A DNA stretch of 58,978 bases from Nitrospirota bacterium (GCA_026387575.1 JAPLLK010000064.1:1-58978), one strand, 5' to 3'; counted from the first letter of the stretch, positions 42,363 to 51,411 are shown. Translations and numbers: made by a program. The notes: generated from the sequence alone by a model not told the origin.

Positions 42363-45031
42363 AAGCCAGCCTTCTCTATAGCTACTGTATTCCCATCCAG
42401 AACAGAAGCCCTTGTAACAGGCTCTATATCATAGCCCATCAATCTGTATGCACTCTTGCCTTCAAAATTATTAGTGAGCATGACTGAAAAATTGTCTAAT
42501 GCTTTATCGATAACCACAGGCAGTTCAATTGAACCAATCTTTGTGGAAACCCTGACAACTTCACCCTCTTTAAAGGAAAGCGCCTTAGCTGTATCCGGAC
42601 TTATTCTTACAACAGCCTCAGGATATATCTTCACAAGTGCAGGGGCCCTTCTGCTCAAAGTGCCTGAATGGAATAGCGGCCTCTCAATCCTAAGATAAAG
42701 TTTCCCGTTAACACTAAGTCTCTCTGCATTATGCACCTGAATCTCTTCCATCCCATCCCTTAATGGTTCTCCTTTATAAGGATAGATTCCCCCACCCTTT
42801 TCTATATCTTCATATGTAAGGTCTTTATGTAACGGAGATGCCTTGCAAATCTCATTGAATATATCTTCAGCATTGGAGTAATCGAACTTCTTACCCATAT
42901 TCCTTGCGATCTCAGAAATTATCCTCCAGTCCTCCATCCCATTCCCGTTCACTGCCTTTCTCAATCTTTGAATCCTTCTTTCCATATTTGTGAATGTCCC
43001 GTCTTTTTCAGCCCAGCTCAGTGCAGGCAGAACAACATCGGCAAGCTTTCCTGTTTCTGTAAGGAATATATCCTGAACAACAAGAAACTCAATATTTCTA
43101 AGCGCTGCTTCCACTGTCTTAGAATCAGGAAGGTTATAGACAGGGTTTTCACCCATTACATACATCGCTTTCAGAGAGCCGTTCTTTGCAGCATTAACCA
43201 TCTCAAATATCGTGAGCCCTGTTTTTCCTGGGAGTTCGCTTTCCCATATACTTTCGTATCTCCTTTTGGATTCAACATAGGACACAGGTCTATATCCCGG
43301 CAGTATATCAGGCGCGCATCCCATATCAAGAAGGCCCTGCTCATTCGCCCTATCAGAGAGGAGATAGAGCCTGCCGTTAATAAGATAGTTTATTGCTGAT
43401 AGGAGCAAGAGCTTGTAGCTTGCTCCATTGCTCTGTGCCGTCTCCTTACCTATTACTATTGATGGGTTTGTGGATTCTGAAAGGATATTCAAAAACTCAT
43501 TAAAGTCTTTCTCTTCGATTTTGCAGATATTCTTTACATCCTCGATGGAAGTGCTTATATCCTTTATCTTTGCCTCAAGTTTAGAATTTGCATCCGAAAG
43601 TCTCTTCTTATTTTTTAATACAGTAACAATACCTTCAAGCAGAATATCTTCTGTGTACAAGACTGGTACAAGCTTTTGTGGACTGAAATATTCAAGACCT
43701 TTAAAATTTCCGATTGTGAGTATGTTACCACCATTTCTTGAACATGCCCTTATCTGAAGCCCGAGGATAGGATTTACTGTTGTTGGGTCCCCGCCAATCA
43801 CAAATACAAGGTCAGAATTTGAAAGACCTGATATTATGTTTGCTGTTGCACCCTGCCCAAAGATATTCTCTATAAAACTCTGGGCGCCTGCAAAGCCTGT
43901 CCTTGCAGTGCTGTCAATGTTATTTGTCCCGAGCGCAACTCTCATAAATTTCTGGAATATATAATTGTCCTCATTCGTGCATCTCGGTGAGGCAATGCCA
44001 GCTATTGCAGGGTTGCCATACTCCTCTTTGATCTCTGACAGTTTTTTTGCAACAAGGCTTATGGCCTCTTCCCATGTCGCTTCTCTGAAGAGTTCGGAGA
44101 TTACCCCCCCTTGACTCCCCCCCTTATCAAAGGGGGGCTGGGAGAGTGTTGACTCCTGACTCCCGACTCCTGACTGTGTCTTGGGAGCTATCCTTACAAG
44201 AGGTGTTGTCAGTCTCTCTTTGCTTCCTACAAACTCATATCCGAATCTCCCCCTCGTACAGAGAAGCCCATTATTAACAACAGAACCGATTCTGGGGACA
44301 ACCCTCTTAATCACATCATCGCGAACCTGAACAATAAGAGTACATCCAACCCCGCAATAGGGACAGATTGTCTCTATCTCATTCTCCATCTGCCATGGCC
44401 TGAAGCTGTGCCTGTGAAGCCTTGACATAATTGCTCCGACAGGGCATACAGAGATGCAGTTCCCGCAGTATTCGCAATCATATTTGCCGCCCGAGAAAGG
44501 CTCAATATGAGAATGGCCTCCCCTGCTTATAACGTCAATCGCCGAGGCGCCCTGAACCCCCTCGCACATCCTGACGCATCTGGTACACATAATACATCTT
44601 TCCATGTTGCGAACAATAATCGGGTCTTCGAGGCTTTCAGGGACTTTTCTCTTCTTTTCTTTATATCTACCCTTTGCAGGCCCGTATTTTCCTACAAGGT
44701 TCTGCAATTCGCACTCTCCTGCCTTATCGCACACAGGACAATCAAGCGGATGGTTAATAAGCAGAAATTCGAGGATGCCTCTCCTGACATTGGCTGTCTG
44801 CTCTGTCTCTGTCCTGACAACCATTCCGTCAGCAACCATAAAAGTGCAAGCTGTCTGCAACCTCGGCATCTTCTCAATCTCAACAAGGCACAATCTGCAA
44901 CCGCCGTATCTTTCAAGCTGTTCATGCCAGCAGAGCGTAGGTATCTTTATGCCTGCGGACCTTGCAGCCTCAAGCACAGTGACAGGTTTTTCTAATTTAA
45001 TCTCTTTGCCGTCAATGGTAACTGTAATCAT
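42359..45031 (-). CDS. nuoG: NADH-quinone oxidoreductase subunit G
   Basis: Carries several iron-sulfur clusters of the peripheral arm. 890 aa: 2Fe-2S ferredoxin domain (CWHEQLERYGGCRLCLVE), His-Cys box for N5 (HPLDCPVCDKAGECELQ), 4Fe-4S motifs (CIMCTRCVRMCEG, CEYCGNCISVCP), then a molybdopterin-oxidoreductase fold starting with CPYCGVGC (N7-type cluster). About 30 residues near position 285-315 (KTQSGVGSQESTLSQPPFDK…) derive from a repeat insertion at 44104-44178, where relatives have a short connection. The frame is preserved. Confidence 0.95.
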   Translation of the reverse strand: MITVTIDGKEIKLEKPVTVLEAARSAGIKIPTLCWHEQLERYGGCRLCLVEIEKMPRLQTACTFMVADGMVVRTETEQTANVRRGILEFLLINHPLDCPVCDKAGECELQNLVGKYGPAKGRYKEKKRKVPESLEDPIIVRNMERCIMCTRCVRMCEGVQGASAIDVISRGGHSHIEPFSGGKYDCEYCGNCISVCPVGAIMSRLHRHSFRPWQMENEIETICPYCGVGCTLIVQVRDDVIKRVVPRIGSVVNNGLLCTRGRFGYEFVGSKERLTTPLVRIAPKTQSGVGSQESTLSQPPFDKGGSQGGVISELFREATWEEAISLVAKKLSEIKEEYGNPAIAGIASPRCTNEDNYIFQKFMRVALGTNNIDSTARTGFAGAQSFIENIFGQGATANIISGLSNSDLVFVIGGDPTTVNPILGLQIRACSRNGGNILTIGNFKGLEYFSPQKLVPVLYTEDILLEGIVTVLKNKKRLSDANSKLEAKIKDISTSIEDVKNICKIEEKDFNEFLNILSESTNPSIVIGKETAQSNGASYKLLLLSAINYLINGRLYLLSDRANEQGLLDMGCAPDILPGYRPVSYVESKRRYESIWESELPGKTGLTIFEMVNAAKNGSLKAMYVMGENPVYNLPDSKTVEAALRNIEFLVVQDIFLTETGKLADVVLPALSWAEKDGTFTNMERRIQRLRKAVNGNGMEDWRIISEIARNMGKKFDYSNAEDIFNEICKASPLHKDLTYEDIEKGGGIYPYKGEPLRDGMEEIQVHNAERLSVNGKLYLRIERPLFHSGTLSRRAPALVKIYPEAVVRISPDTAKALSFKEGEVVRVSTKIGSIELPVVIDKALDNFSVMLTNNFEGKSAYRLMGYDIEPVTRASVLDGNTVAIEKAGL
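44104..44178. repeat. Palindromic repeat plus four heptamers inserted in nuoG
   Basis: A C-rich/G-rich hairpin (CCCCCCTT at 44118-44125 with AAGGGGGG at 44130-44137) is followed by four 7-base units like GACTCCT (44151-44178). The whole block is translated in frame within NuoG. Confidence 0.65.
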
Positions 45032-45055
45032 GTTTTGGTTCCTGTCATTACACGT

Positions 45056-45126
45056 CCCGATAAATATCGGGGCGAGGTAATCTCAAAAAAGATTGCCGCG
45101 TCGGTCGTATCGACCTCCTCGCAATG
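45056..45126. repeat. Two palindromic repeats between nuoG and nuoF
   Basis: CCCGAT-AAAT-ATCGGG (45056-45071) is a perfect hairpin. A second element between ATTGC (45092) and GCAAT (45121) belongs to the common GTCATTGCGAGG-type repeat. A related half-site supplies the Shine-Dalgarno of serS (around 22676). Confidence 0.5.
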
Positions 45127-45168
45127 ACCTCTAAAACTTATTTTATTCCCACTCTTCATTCCCAACTA

Positions 45169-46440
45169 TTAAACTCTCAAACTTTTAAATTTACACTTCC
45201 CATCTTTTATATGTTCCTCAAACTCATTCCTGAAATGTTTTATGAAATTTTGGACAACAGATGCTGCTCCGTCTCCAAGCGGGCAGAAAGTCTTGCCAAG
45301 CATATTTCCTGAAACAGAAAGCAGAAGCTCTATGTCTCCTTCCACGCCTTCGCCGTTTTCTATCCTTTCAAGAATACTTCTCAGCCAGCCTGTGCCTTCA
45401 CGGCATGGCGTGCATTTGCCGCATGATTCATGCTCAAGGAATTTCAGCGCCCTATGGCAGACTTTTACAAGGCAGACTGTTTCGTCCATCACAATCACAG
45501 CGCCTGAGCCAAGCATGCTCCCGTGCTTTGGCATACTTACAAAATCCATAGGACAGTCTATCTTGTCCGCAGGAAGCACCGGAGTCGTAATCCCGCCGGG
45601 AAGCACAGCCTTAAGATTCTTCCCGGCCTTAATTCCTCCGCAGTGCTTATAGATTATGTCGCGCAGGATTGTACCCATAGGCAGTTCATAAACACCGGGT
45701 TTTTCAACATGACCGCTTACACAATACAGCTTTGGCCCCGGGCAATCGGAACTCCCGATCTTTGAATATTCTTCATCGCCAATTTCTATAATAAGGGGAA
45801 TATTTGACAGCGTCTCTACGTTATTGATAACAGTAGGTTTCGCAAAAACTCCCACGTTTACAGGAAACGGGGGCCTCATCCTCGGCTGTCCCTTATCTCC
45901 CTCCAGTGATTCTATTAAAGCGGTTTCTTCACCGCATATGTATGCGCCTGCGCCGCGATGAACAGCGAGATGAAACTTTATGCCCTTCCCTAAAATATCA
46001 TCACCGAGAAAATTGTTTTCATATGCCTGAGCGATTGCCTTGTTCAGGATATGATATGCGCCAGGATACTCGCCTCTCAGGTATATGTATCCGTACTGTG
46101 CTCCGATCGCGTAACCTGCTATGACCATTCCTTCTATCAGAAGATGGGGATTTTTCTCAAGTATAGGCCTGTCCTTGAAGGTGCCTGGCTCTCCTTCATC
46201 TGCATTGCATAGGAGATATTTCGGAAATTTCGTATCAGCGTAGGCAAACGACCACTTCATTGCAACAGGAAAACCTGCTCCGCCCCTTCCCCTTAACCCT
46301 GCTTTTTTCACTATATCAGTTATGTCGAGCGGCTTGTAGTCAAACGCTTTCAGAAGACTCCTGTATCCGCCAATTTTTTTATACTCGTTAATATCGGCTG
46401 AATTCGGGTTTTCTATGTTTTTTAATAAAACCTTTTCCAT
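45169..46440 (-). CDS. nuoF: NADH-quinone oxidoreductase subunit F
   Basis: NADH-binding, FMN-containing subunit. 423 aa with GLRGRGGAGFPVAMKW, the NADH loop CNADEGEPGTFKDR, the FMN region AYICGEETALIESLEG, and the N3 cluster motif SCGKCTPCREG near the C-terminus. The last codons (FKSLRV) fall inside AT-rich heptamer-like sequence (about 45164-45191). It lies downstream of nuoE. Confidence 0.96.
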   Translation of the reverse strand: MEKVLLKNIENPNSADINEYKKIGGYRSLLKAFDYKPLDITDIVKKAGLRGRGGAGFPVAMKWSFAYADTKFPKYLLCNADEGEPGTFKDRPILEKNPHLLIEGMVIAGYAIGAQYGYIYLRGEYPGAYHILNKAIAQAYENNFLGDDILGKGIKFHLAVHRGAGAYICGEETALIESLEGDKGQPRMRPPFPVNVGVFAKPTVINNVETLSNIPLIIEIGDEEYSKIGSSDCPGPKLYCVSGHVEKPGVYELPMGTILRDIIYKHCGGIKAGKNLKAVLPGGITTPVLPADKIDCPMDFVSMPKHGSMLGSGAVIVMDETVCLVKVCHRALKFLEHESCGKCTPCREGTGWLRSILERIENGEGVEGDIELLLSVSGNMLGKTFCPLGDGAASVVQNFIKHFRNEFEEHIKDGKCKFKSLRV

Positions 46441-46494
46441 AACTTTAAACTTTTAATAGAACTTCATAAGTGAAACCACGGTTTGTCATCCCTC

Positions 46495-46959
46495 CTATTT
46501 GTATTTCTCCAGTATTTCCTCTATATACTTTTCCGTGAGATTCTCATAAAAATCATCATCCACAAGCATTGCCGGAGCTGTGCCGCATGCGCCTATGCAT
46601 TCCATAATGACAAGTGAAAACCTTTTGTCAGGAGTTGTCCCTCCGGTTTCAAGCCCGTATTTATTCTTAAGGAAGTCTGACAGTTTCTCTGCGCCGAGTA
46701 TCATGCATGAGACATTTGTGCATAGCTGGACAATATGCCGCCCCATGGGCTTATGCTTATACATTGCATAAAATGTCCCCACTCCTCTTGCAATTGCCCT
46801 TGGAACACCGAGAGCATCTGAAACAGCTTCATATGCATCAGCTCCGAGATACCCGAATTCTCTCTGTGCAATATAAAGAGCAGGCAATAGCGCAGCGCTC
46901 GCATCAGGATACTTCTGCCTTATCTCATTTAGTTCTTTTATCGCTGCTTTGCTCAACAT
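46495..46959 (-). CDS. nuoE: NADH-quinone oxidoreductase subunit E
   Basis: Thioredoxin-fold subunit with 2Fe-2S cluster N1a. 154 aa: a helical N-terminal part (LLPALYIAQREFGYL) and the four cysteines in LCTNVSCMILGA and CIGACGTAPAMLVDD. The spacing is normal. It follows the cyclic-nucleotide-domain gene, 28 bases downstream. Confidence 0.95.
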   Translation of the reverse strand: MLSKAAIKELNEIRQKYPDASAALLPALYIAQREFGYLGADAYEAVSDALGVPRAIARGVGTFYAMYKHKPMGRHIVQLCTNVSCMILGAEKLSDFLKNKYGLETGGTTPDKRFSLVIMECIGACGTAPAMLVDDDFYENLTEKYIEEILEKYK

Positions 46960-46987
46960 AGATTCACTCAGACTGCTTGCCTCCTTG

Positions 46988-47455
46988 TTATTTGCTCTTC
47001 CTGAACATCATGTGCATAAGGTCCATATATTCTCTATTAGTTTTTCTGACTATCCCTGTAAGGTGCATTGCAAGTCTGCGTAATATCTTGAAGGCCATGG
47101 GAAGATTTGAATGCACAATATTATCAAAAGCTGATTTCCCTATCTGTATGACCCTTGACTTTTGTTCTGCGATAATTGTTGCGTCATGTTTGATTTCATC
47201 AAGGAATGACATAATACCGAATATGCCTCCCTTTTCAAGTGTTATAATCCTATATTGGTCGCCTTCTCCGGTCATCTTATTTACACCCACCTTGCCGCTT
47301 ACTACAATATAAAGCTCACTGCCGCTGCTTCCTTCCTTAAAGATTATGTCACCTGCCTCGTATTCCTTTACCTGTACTGACCCCTTCAGCATCTCTATTT
47401 CAGAGTCGTCCAGGTCACTGAAGAAATATATTTCGCGTAACTCTTTATTTTCCAT
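46988..47455 (-). CDS. Cyclic-nucleotide-binding domain protein inside the nuo operon
   Basis: 155 aa made almost entirely of one cNMP-binding (CAP_ED) domain: the strand pattern YEAGDIIFKEGSSGSELYIVVSGKV and a phosphate-cassette-like GGIFGIMSFLDEIKHDATIIA, then the C-helix. No helix-turn-helix or kinase part follows, so it is unlikely to bind DNA like CRP. The PBC region lacks an obvious GE...AL-R cassette, so nucleotide binding is doubtful. Position between nuoD (16 bases upstream) and nuoE suggests a regulatory or assembly role for complex I; this is inference. Confidence 0.82.
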   Translation of the reverse strand: MENKELREIYFFSDLDDSEIEMLKGSVQVKEYEAGDIIFKEGSSGSELYIVVSGKVGVNKMTGEGDQYRIITLEKGGIFGIMSFLDEIKHDATIIAEQKSRVIQIGKSAFDNIVHSNLPMAFKILRRLAMHLTGIVRKTNREYMDLMHMMFRKSK

Positions 47456-47471
47456 AAGCCCTCCTTTTTAA

Positions 47472-48662
47472 TTACCTATCACATTCTCCCAAGACTATAT
47501 CAATAGTCCCTATGTTTGCGATAACGTCTGCGACAAATCCACCCGCGCATAATTTCGGCAGAATTGATGCATGAACAAAAGAGGGCGCTCTCACTCTCAT
47601 CCTGTATGGCTTGCCGGTGCCGTCGCTTACAAAATAAAATCCGAGTTCCCCTCTGGGGACCTCTGTAGCAGAATATATCTCTCCTTCAGGAGCAATAGGA
47701 CCTTTTGTTATGAGAACAAACTGATGTATGAGATGTTCTATGTCCTTTAAGACCATATCTTTAGGAGGCAGGGTGAACTTGGGAGAGGCAGCCATTACAG
47801 CTCCTGTTGGCAGTTTTTCAATGCACTGTTTAATTATCCTGTTTGCCTGCTTCATCTCGCCAATTCTGACAAGATACCTGTCATAGCAATCTCCGTTTTT
47901 CCCCAAAGGGACATCGAACTCAACCCTGTCATACGCATCATAAGGAGCATGTTTTCTTACGTCATAGTTCACGCCTGAGCCCCTCAGCATACCGCCTGTA
48001 AGCCCCCAGTTTACGGCCTCTTCTGCGGAAATAACACCTATGCCGACTGTCCTCTTCTTCCAGACCCTGTTTTCAGTAACAAGTGTTTCATAGTCATCCA
48101 TTCTGTCAGGAAACTCAAGAACAAACTCGTAGAGTTCATCAAGAAATTCCTGTGAAATGTCGTTCCGTACACCGCCAATCCTCGGATAACTTACCGTAAG
48201 CCTCGCCCCGCACAATGTTTCAAAAAGGTCAAGAATGCGCTCTCTTTCCCTGAATGCATACAAAAATGGAGTTGTTAGGCCTATATCAAGGACATGTGTC
48301 CCAAGCCATATAATGTGGCTTGAAATCCTTCCCATTTCAGCGACCATGGTTCTGATAAACTTTGCCCTTTCAGGCGCTTCAATGCCAAAAATTTTTTCAA
48401 CAGCATTTACATAGCCGACCTTGTTGTTCATGGATGATATGTAATCGAGTCTGTCGGTTAGGGGAAGCGCGGAAAAATATGTCCTGTTTTCTCCGAGTTT
48501 TTCTATCCCCCTGTGGAGATAACCAACATGAGGAGTGCATTTAATAACAGTCTCGCCGTCAAGGGTAAGCACAAGCCTAAGAACCCCATGGGTTGCCGGA
48601 TGCTGGGGCCCCATGCTGATGGTTAATTCTCTTGTCTCAAATGTCTTTTCTATCTGTTCCAT
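47472..48662 (-). CDS. nuoD: NADH-quinone oxidoreductase subunit D
   Basis: 49-kDa-type subunit that forms the quinone-binding site with NuoB. 396 aa with [47 protein letters not shown], the GVRND block and C-terminal [12 protein letters not shown]. Separate from nuoC (not fused). A 63-base hairpin (48675-48737) separates the two genes. Confidence 0.96.
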   Translation of the reverse strand: MEQIEKTFETRELTISMGPQHPATHGVLRLVLTLDGETVIKCTPHVGYLHRGIEKLGENRTYFSALPLTDRLDYISSMNNKVGYVNAVEKIFGIEAPERAKFIRTMVAEMGRISSHIIWLGTHVLDIGLTTPFLYAFRERERILDLFETLCGARLTVSYPRIGGVRNDISQEFLDELYEFVLEFPDRMDDYETLVTENRVWKKRTVGIGVISAEEAVNWGLTGGMLRGSGVNYDVRKHAPYDAYDRVEFDVPLGKNGDCYDRYLVRIGEMKQANRIIKQCIEKLPTGAVMAASPKFTLPPKDMVLKDIEHLIHQFVLITKGPIAPEGEIYSATEVPRGELGFYFVSDGTGKPYRMRVRAPSFVHASILPKLCAGGFVADVIANIGTIDIVLGECDR

Positions 48663-48674
48663 AATTTTTAGTGC

Positions 48675-48737
48675 ATAGCCTATCAGTACAATAGCGCAGC
48701 AGTTAGAAAACTGCGGTTCTGCTGCTCTATGGGCTAT
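48675..48737. other. Long hairpin between nuoC and nuoD
   Basis: ATAG and GCAGCAG (48691-48702) pair with CTGCTGC and CTAT (48719-48730) except for one unpaired position on each side. An outer ATAGCC/GGCTAT (48675-48680 and 48732-48737) extends the fold. It overlaps the last codons of nuoC and could affect mRNA processing or the NuoC:NuoD ratio. Confidence 0.5.
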
Positions 48738-49282
48738 TCATGCCATTCGAAATCTTTAAATCTCTTTGCCTTGTCAAGAACTGCTCTAAACCCTGACCAT
48801 TCCTTCTCTGGCCCCTTCACAGGATAATCCTTTCTCAGTGGATGCCCTTCCCAGTCCTCAGGCATAAGGACTCTCCTGAGATCAGGATGCTCTTTAAAAA
48901 TAATCCCGAACATGTCATAACATTCCCTTTCATGCCAGTTTGCTCCGGCCCATACAGCGGTAACAGAATCAATCTCAAGACTGCTCTCAGGCACTGCTGC
49001 CTTTAACCTTATTGCATGACAGCGCTTTATAGAATAAAGATGATAGACAATCTCAAACCTTTTTTCTTTCTTTCCCGCATAATCCGCACCGCATATATCA
49101 ACAAGATAGTCAAAGCAAAGATCAGGGGCGTCGTGGAGATGCCTGCATATTTCAAGGATTCTGTCTTTCTTTAATGTAACAGCGGCCTGTTCCCTGAATT
49201 CCTTTACCTCAAGGACTTCATCCGGGAATTTCTCCTTTATCTTGTCTGCAATCTCTAATGGCTTCATCTCCACCTGCTCCAT
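48734..49282 (-). CDS. nuoC: NADH-quinone oxidoreductase subunit C
   Basis: 30-kDa-type peripheral subunit of complex I. The 182-aa product has the family motif [20 protein letters not shown] and the [19 protein letters not shown] block. The start overlaps the 3' end of nuoB by 19 bases, so the two are coupled. The C-terminus is encoded within the outer arm of the hairpin at 48675-48737. Confidence 0.95.
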   Translation of the reverse strand: MEQVEMKPLEIADKIKEKFPDEVLEVKEFREQAAVTLKKDRILEICRHLHDAPDLCFDYLVDICGADYAGKKEKRFEIVYHLYSIKRCHAIRLKAAVPESSLEIDSVTAVWAGANWHERECYDMFGIIFKEHPDLRRVLMPEDWEGHPLRKDYPVKGPEKEWSGFRAVLDKAKRFKDFEWHE

Positions 49283-49791
49283 CTGAAGCGCTCTTTCTTT
49301 ATCTTTTCCTGAAGCTTTATTATCCCTTCAAGCAGAGCCTCCGGCCTCGGAGGACAACCCGGAATATAAACATCAACCGGCAGGAAACTATCACATCCCT
49401 GCACTGTACTGTAGGTATTGAATATGCCTCCTGAACATGCGCAGCTCCCCATTGAAATAACATATCTTGGTTCTGGCATTTGGTCATAGACCCTTCTAAC
49501 AATTTCTGACATCTTTTTCGTTACAGTGCCTGCGACAATCATGAGGTCGGCCTGCCTTGGAGATCCCCTGAAGATAACCCCCATCCTGTCCAGGTCATAG
49601 TGTGACGATCCCGCCGTCATCATTTCAATGGCTCAGCATGCAAGCCCAAAGGCCACGGGCCATAAGGACGAGCTTCTTCCCCAGTTGATGAGCTTGTCCA
49701 TTGAGGTGATAACGATATTAGGCGACAATATTTTTGTGCCTTTTTCAACCTCAACAAGCGATGGAGAAATTGTGTTTTCAATCAATCCCAT
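49264..49791 (-). CDS. nuoB: NADH-quinone oxidoreductase subunit B with an in-frame TGA at a cluster-N2 cysteine
   Basis: NuoB carries cluster N2, the last electron carrier before quinone. The ATG at 49791 has AAGGAGG about 8 bases upstream and overlaps nuoA by 10 bases. The frame reads [20 protein letters not shown] to FGLAC, then TGA (49635-49633) where relatives have the second Cys of ACCAIEMM, then [15 protein letters not shown] and normal NuoB to the end (175 codons). The other N2 ligands are present: Cys52, Cys117 (SMGSC), Cys146 ([10 protein letters not shown]). No other damage is visible. Readings: selenocysteine, sequencing error, or a nonsense mutation. A restart at 49623 would omit both tandem cysteines and the first third of the protein. 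Confidence 0.9.
49603..49619 (-). promoter_or_regulatory. Candidate bacterial SECIS-like hairpin in nuoB
   Basis: Downstream of the TGA, TGACG pairs with CGTCA around the 7-base loop GCGGGAT. The loop starts 18 bases after the TGA and its first base is G, within the loose rules for bacterial SECIS elements (apical loop 16-37 nt from UGA, G in the first two loop positions). Such small stems also arise by chance. Confidence 0.35.
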
Positions 49792-50153
49792 TTAAATGCC
49801 TCCTTTTCCCATGCATAGACATAGCCGACAAACAGTATCACTATAAAAATAATCATCTCAATAAATGCATATAGTCCAATCCTGTCAAAGACAACAGCCC
49901 AGGGGTAAAGGAAAATAGCCTCGACGTCAAAGATAACAAAGAGCATAGCAACAATATAGAACTTAACAGAGAACCTGTATCGCGGCTCTCCGACAGGCAG
50001 GTTGCCTGATTCATAAGGCATAAGTTTTTCAGGGTATGGCCTTTTCAGTCTGAAAAGTTCACCGATTAATAAGGCGCCCATTCCAAAGACCGTTGCGACC
50101 ATCAAAAATATAAGAACAGGCAAATAATCCGAAGGCAAATAAGTTCCTGGCAT
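49782..50153 (-). CDS. nuoA: NADH-quinone oxidoreductase subunit A
   Basis: Three-helix membrane subunit, 123 aa, with [21 protein letters not shown] (conserved loop cysteine replaced by Asn-Leu in this lineage type) and [17 protein letters not shown]. First gene of the nuo operon. The upstream gap (50154-50277) is AT-rich with heptamer-like units (about 50168-50202) and no clear promoter. Its 3' end holds the nuoB Shine-Dalgarno. Confidence 0.95.
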   Translation of the reverse strand: MPGTYLPSDYLPVLIFLMVATVFGMGALLIGELFRLKRPYPEKLMPYESGNLPVGEPRYRFSVKFYIVAMLFVIFDVEAIFLYPWAVVFDRIGLYAFIEMIIFIVILFVGYVYAWEKEAFKWD

Positions 50154-50277
50154 AAACGTTTTATCCTAACTTTAAAATTCTAATAAATCAATTTAAATCC
50201 TACTCAATGCCGATTTTAAATCTTAATAAAATAATTAAAGTTCTTAATCTTTATTAAGTGAAAAAGCATTCAGAACC

Positions 50278-51291
50278 TCAGCATTTAAATACTTCAGCAT
50301 AAAACTTCTCATCGATTGCAAATCTGATTTTAAGAGCAACAAGATTATCCGGCAAACGCAGGCCTCTGAGCCTTATCACGTCTTTTTCTGTTGTCACAAT
50401 CCAGCCTGCATTGTTTGCTTTTGCTTCTTTAATTACCTCTTCGATGTCCTCTTTTTTATAGGAATAATGGTCGCTGTATTTTTTACTGCCCTTGAGGCTG
50501 CATCCTGCTGACAAGACAGTCTTTTTGAACGACTCAGGGCTGCCTATACCGCAGAACGCAAAAAAGTTTTTACCCTTTGCCCATTCAAACGGCATTGTTT
50601 CCCCTGACAATTTCACAAACCCTGCCGGCTTATGCATAGAAAGGAATACCGGAGTCTTTGAGTTATAGCTCTTTATTTCTCCGGCTATATCTTCAATTAT
50701 TGCCTGACGAATATTGTCTGTTTTTGTCAGGACTACAATATCTGCCCTTTCTATTTCCTTAAGAGGCTCTCTGAGCAATCCGACAGGCAGAAGCCGTCTG
50801 TTGTCAAAAGAATTCTCAGCGTCTATTAACAGAATGTTCTTATCCCTGAAAAGCTGCCAGTGCTGGAAGCCGTCGTCAAGGATAAAAAGTGTTTTAGCTG
50901 ACAGCTGGGAGCTAATAGCTGTCAGCTCTTCTATCGCAAACATTCCACCTTTGTATCTGTCAGCACATTTTACAATAGGGACATCCTTTAATATCTCGGA
51001 CATTAATAGAGGCTCATCTCCGTATAGCTGATGGCTGATGGCTGATGGCTGATAGCTGACAAATACCGGCCCTTTTGCCTTTCCCTTGTATCCTCTTGTA
51101 AGTATTATTGGATAAAAACCTCTTTTCTTCGCCTCATCAGCTATTGCAATTACAGCAGGCGTCTTTCCTGTGCCTCCTGCAGTAATATTGCCTATGCTGA
51201 TAACCTTATGTGGAAGCCGTTTTTGATGTTTTAGGGAATAATGCTTTTTGGCTGAATAGCCGAGATAGTATATGAATTCAAAAAGTGTCAT
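50278..51291 (-). CDS. lpxK: Tetraacyldisaccharide 4'-kinase
   Basis: Phosphorylates the lipid A precursor at the inner membrane. 337 aa from the ATG at 51291 (347 from 51321; the short form fits the family better). A membrane-associated N-terminus precedes SIGNITAGGTGKTPA (Walker A) and LDDGFQHW, the DxxHQ-like block. Two segments, SYQPSAISHQLYG and ELTAISSQLSAK, are encoded by heptamer arrays (51026-51060, 50896-50930). It precedes nuoA. Its usual neighbour kdtA lies 7 kb upstream, beyond the defence island. Confidence 0.93.
   Translation of the reverse strand: MTLFEFIYYLGYSAKKHYSLKHQKRLPHKVISIGNITAGGTGKTPAVIAIADEAKKRGFYPIILTRGYKGKAKGPVFVSYQPSAISHQLYGDEPLLMSEILKDVPIVKCADRYKGGMFAIEELTAISSQLSAKTLFILDDGFQHWQLFRDKNILLIDAENSFDNRRLLPVGLLREPLKEIERADIVVLTKTDNIRQAIIEDIAGEIKSYNSKTPVFLSMHKPAGFVKLSGETMPFEWAKGKNFFAFCGIGSPESFKKTVLSAGCSLKGSKKYSDHYSYKKEDIEEVIKEAKANNAGWIVTTEKDVIRLRGLRLPDNLVALKIRFAIDEKFYAEVFKC
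50896..50930. repeat. Five heptamers inside lpxK (second array)
   Basis: Five 7-base units all starting AGCT (AGCTGAC-like), 35 bp, translated as part of ELTAISSQLSAK just before the LDDGFQHW motif. Confidence 0.65.
51026..51060. repeat. Five heptamers inside lpxK (first array)
   Basis: AGCTGAT, three GGCTGAT units and AGCTGAC, 35 bp, translated as SYQPSAISHQLY between GYKGKAKG and GDEPLLMS. The least degenerate array of the window. Confidence 0.75.
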
Positions 51292-51411
51292 GATATAATC
51301 TTCTTTCTCCCCTCTGCCCACCCCATGTGAAGGTTGATGTCGTAGTGGAATGAAATACAGTCATTCTCCAGTAAAGCACGGCTTATTTTGTCAATAATGA
51401 ATTGAAATTTA

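Noticed and set aside
44507-44995. 162-aa open frame antisense to nuoG
   Set aside because: It is the mirror of highly conserved nuoG codons and shows no domain or ribosome-binding site.
49633-49635. Reassigned genetic code (TGA = Trp or Gly) as an explanation of the nuoB TGA
   Set aside because: TGA ends several complete genes here at the normal protein length (hemC, hisA, pilB), and the position calls for Cys, so a global code change does not fit.
50154-50277. Clear promoter for the nuo operon
   Set aside because: The gap is AT-rich and repetitive, with many weak -10 look-alikes and no convincing -35.
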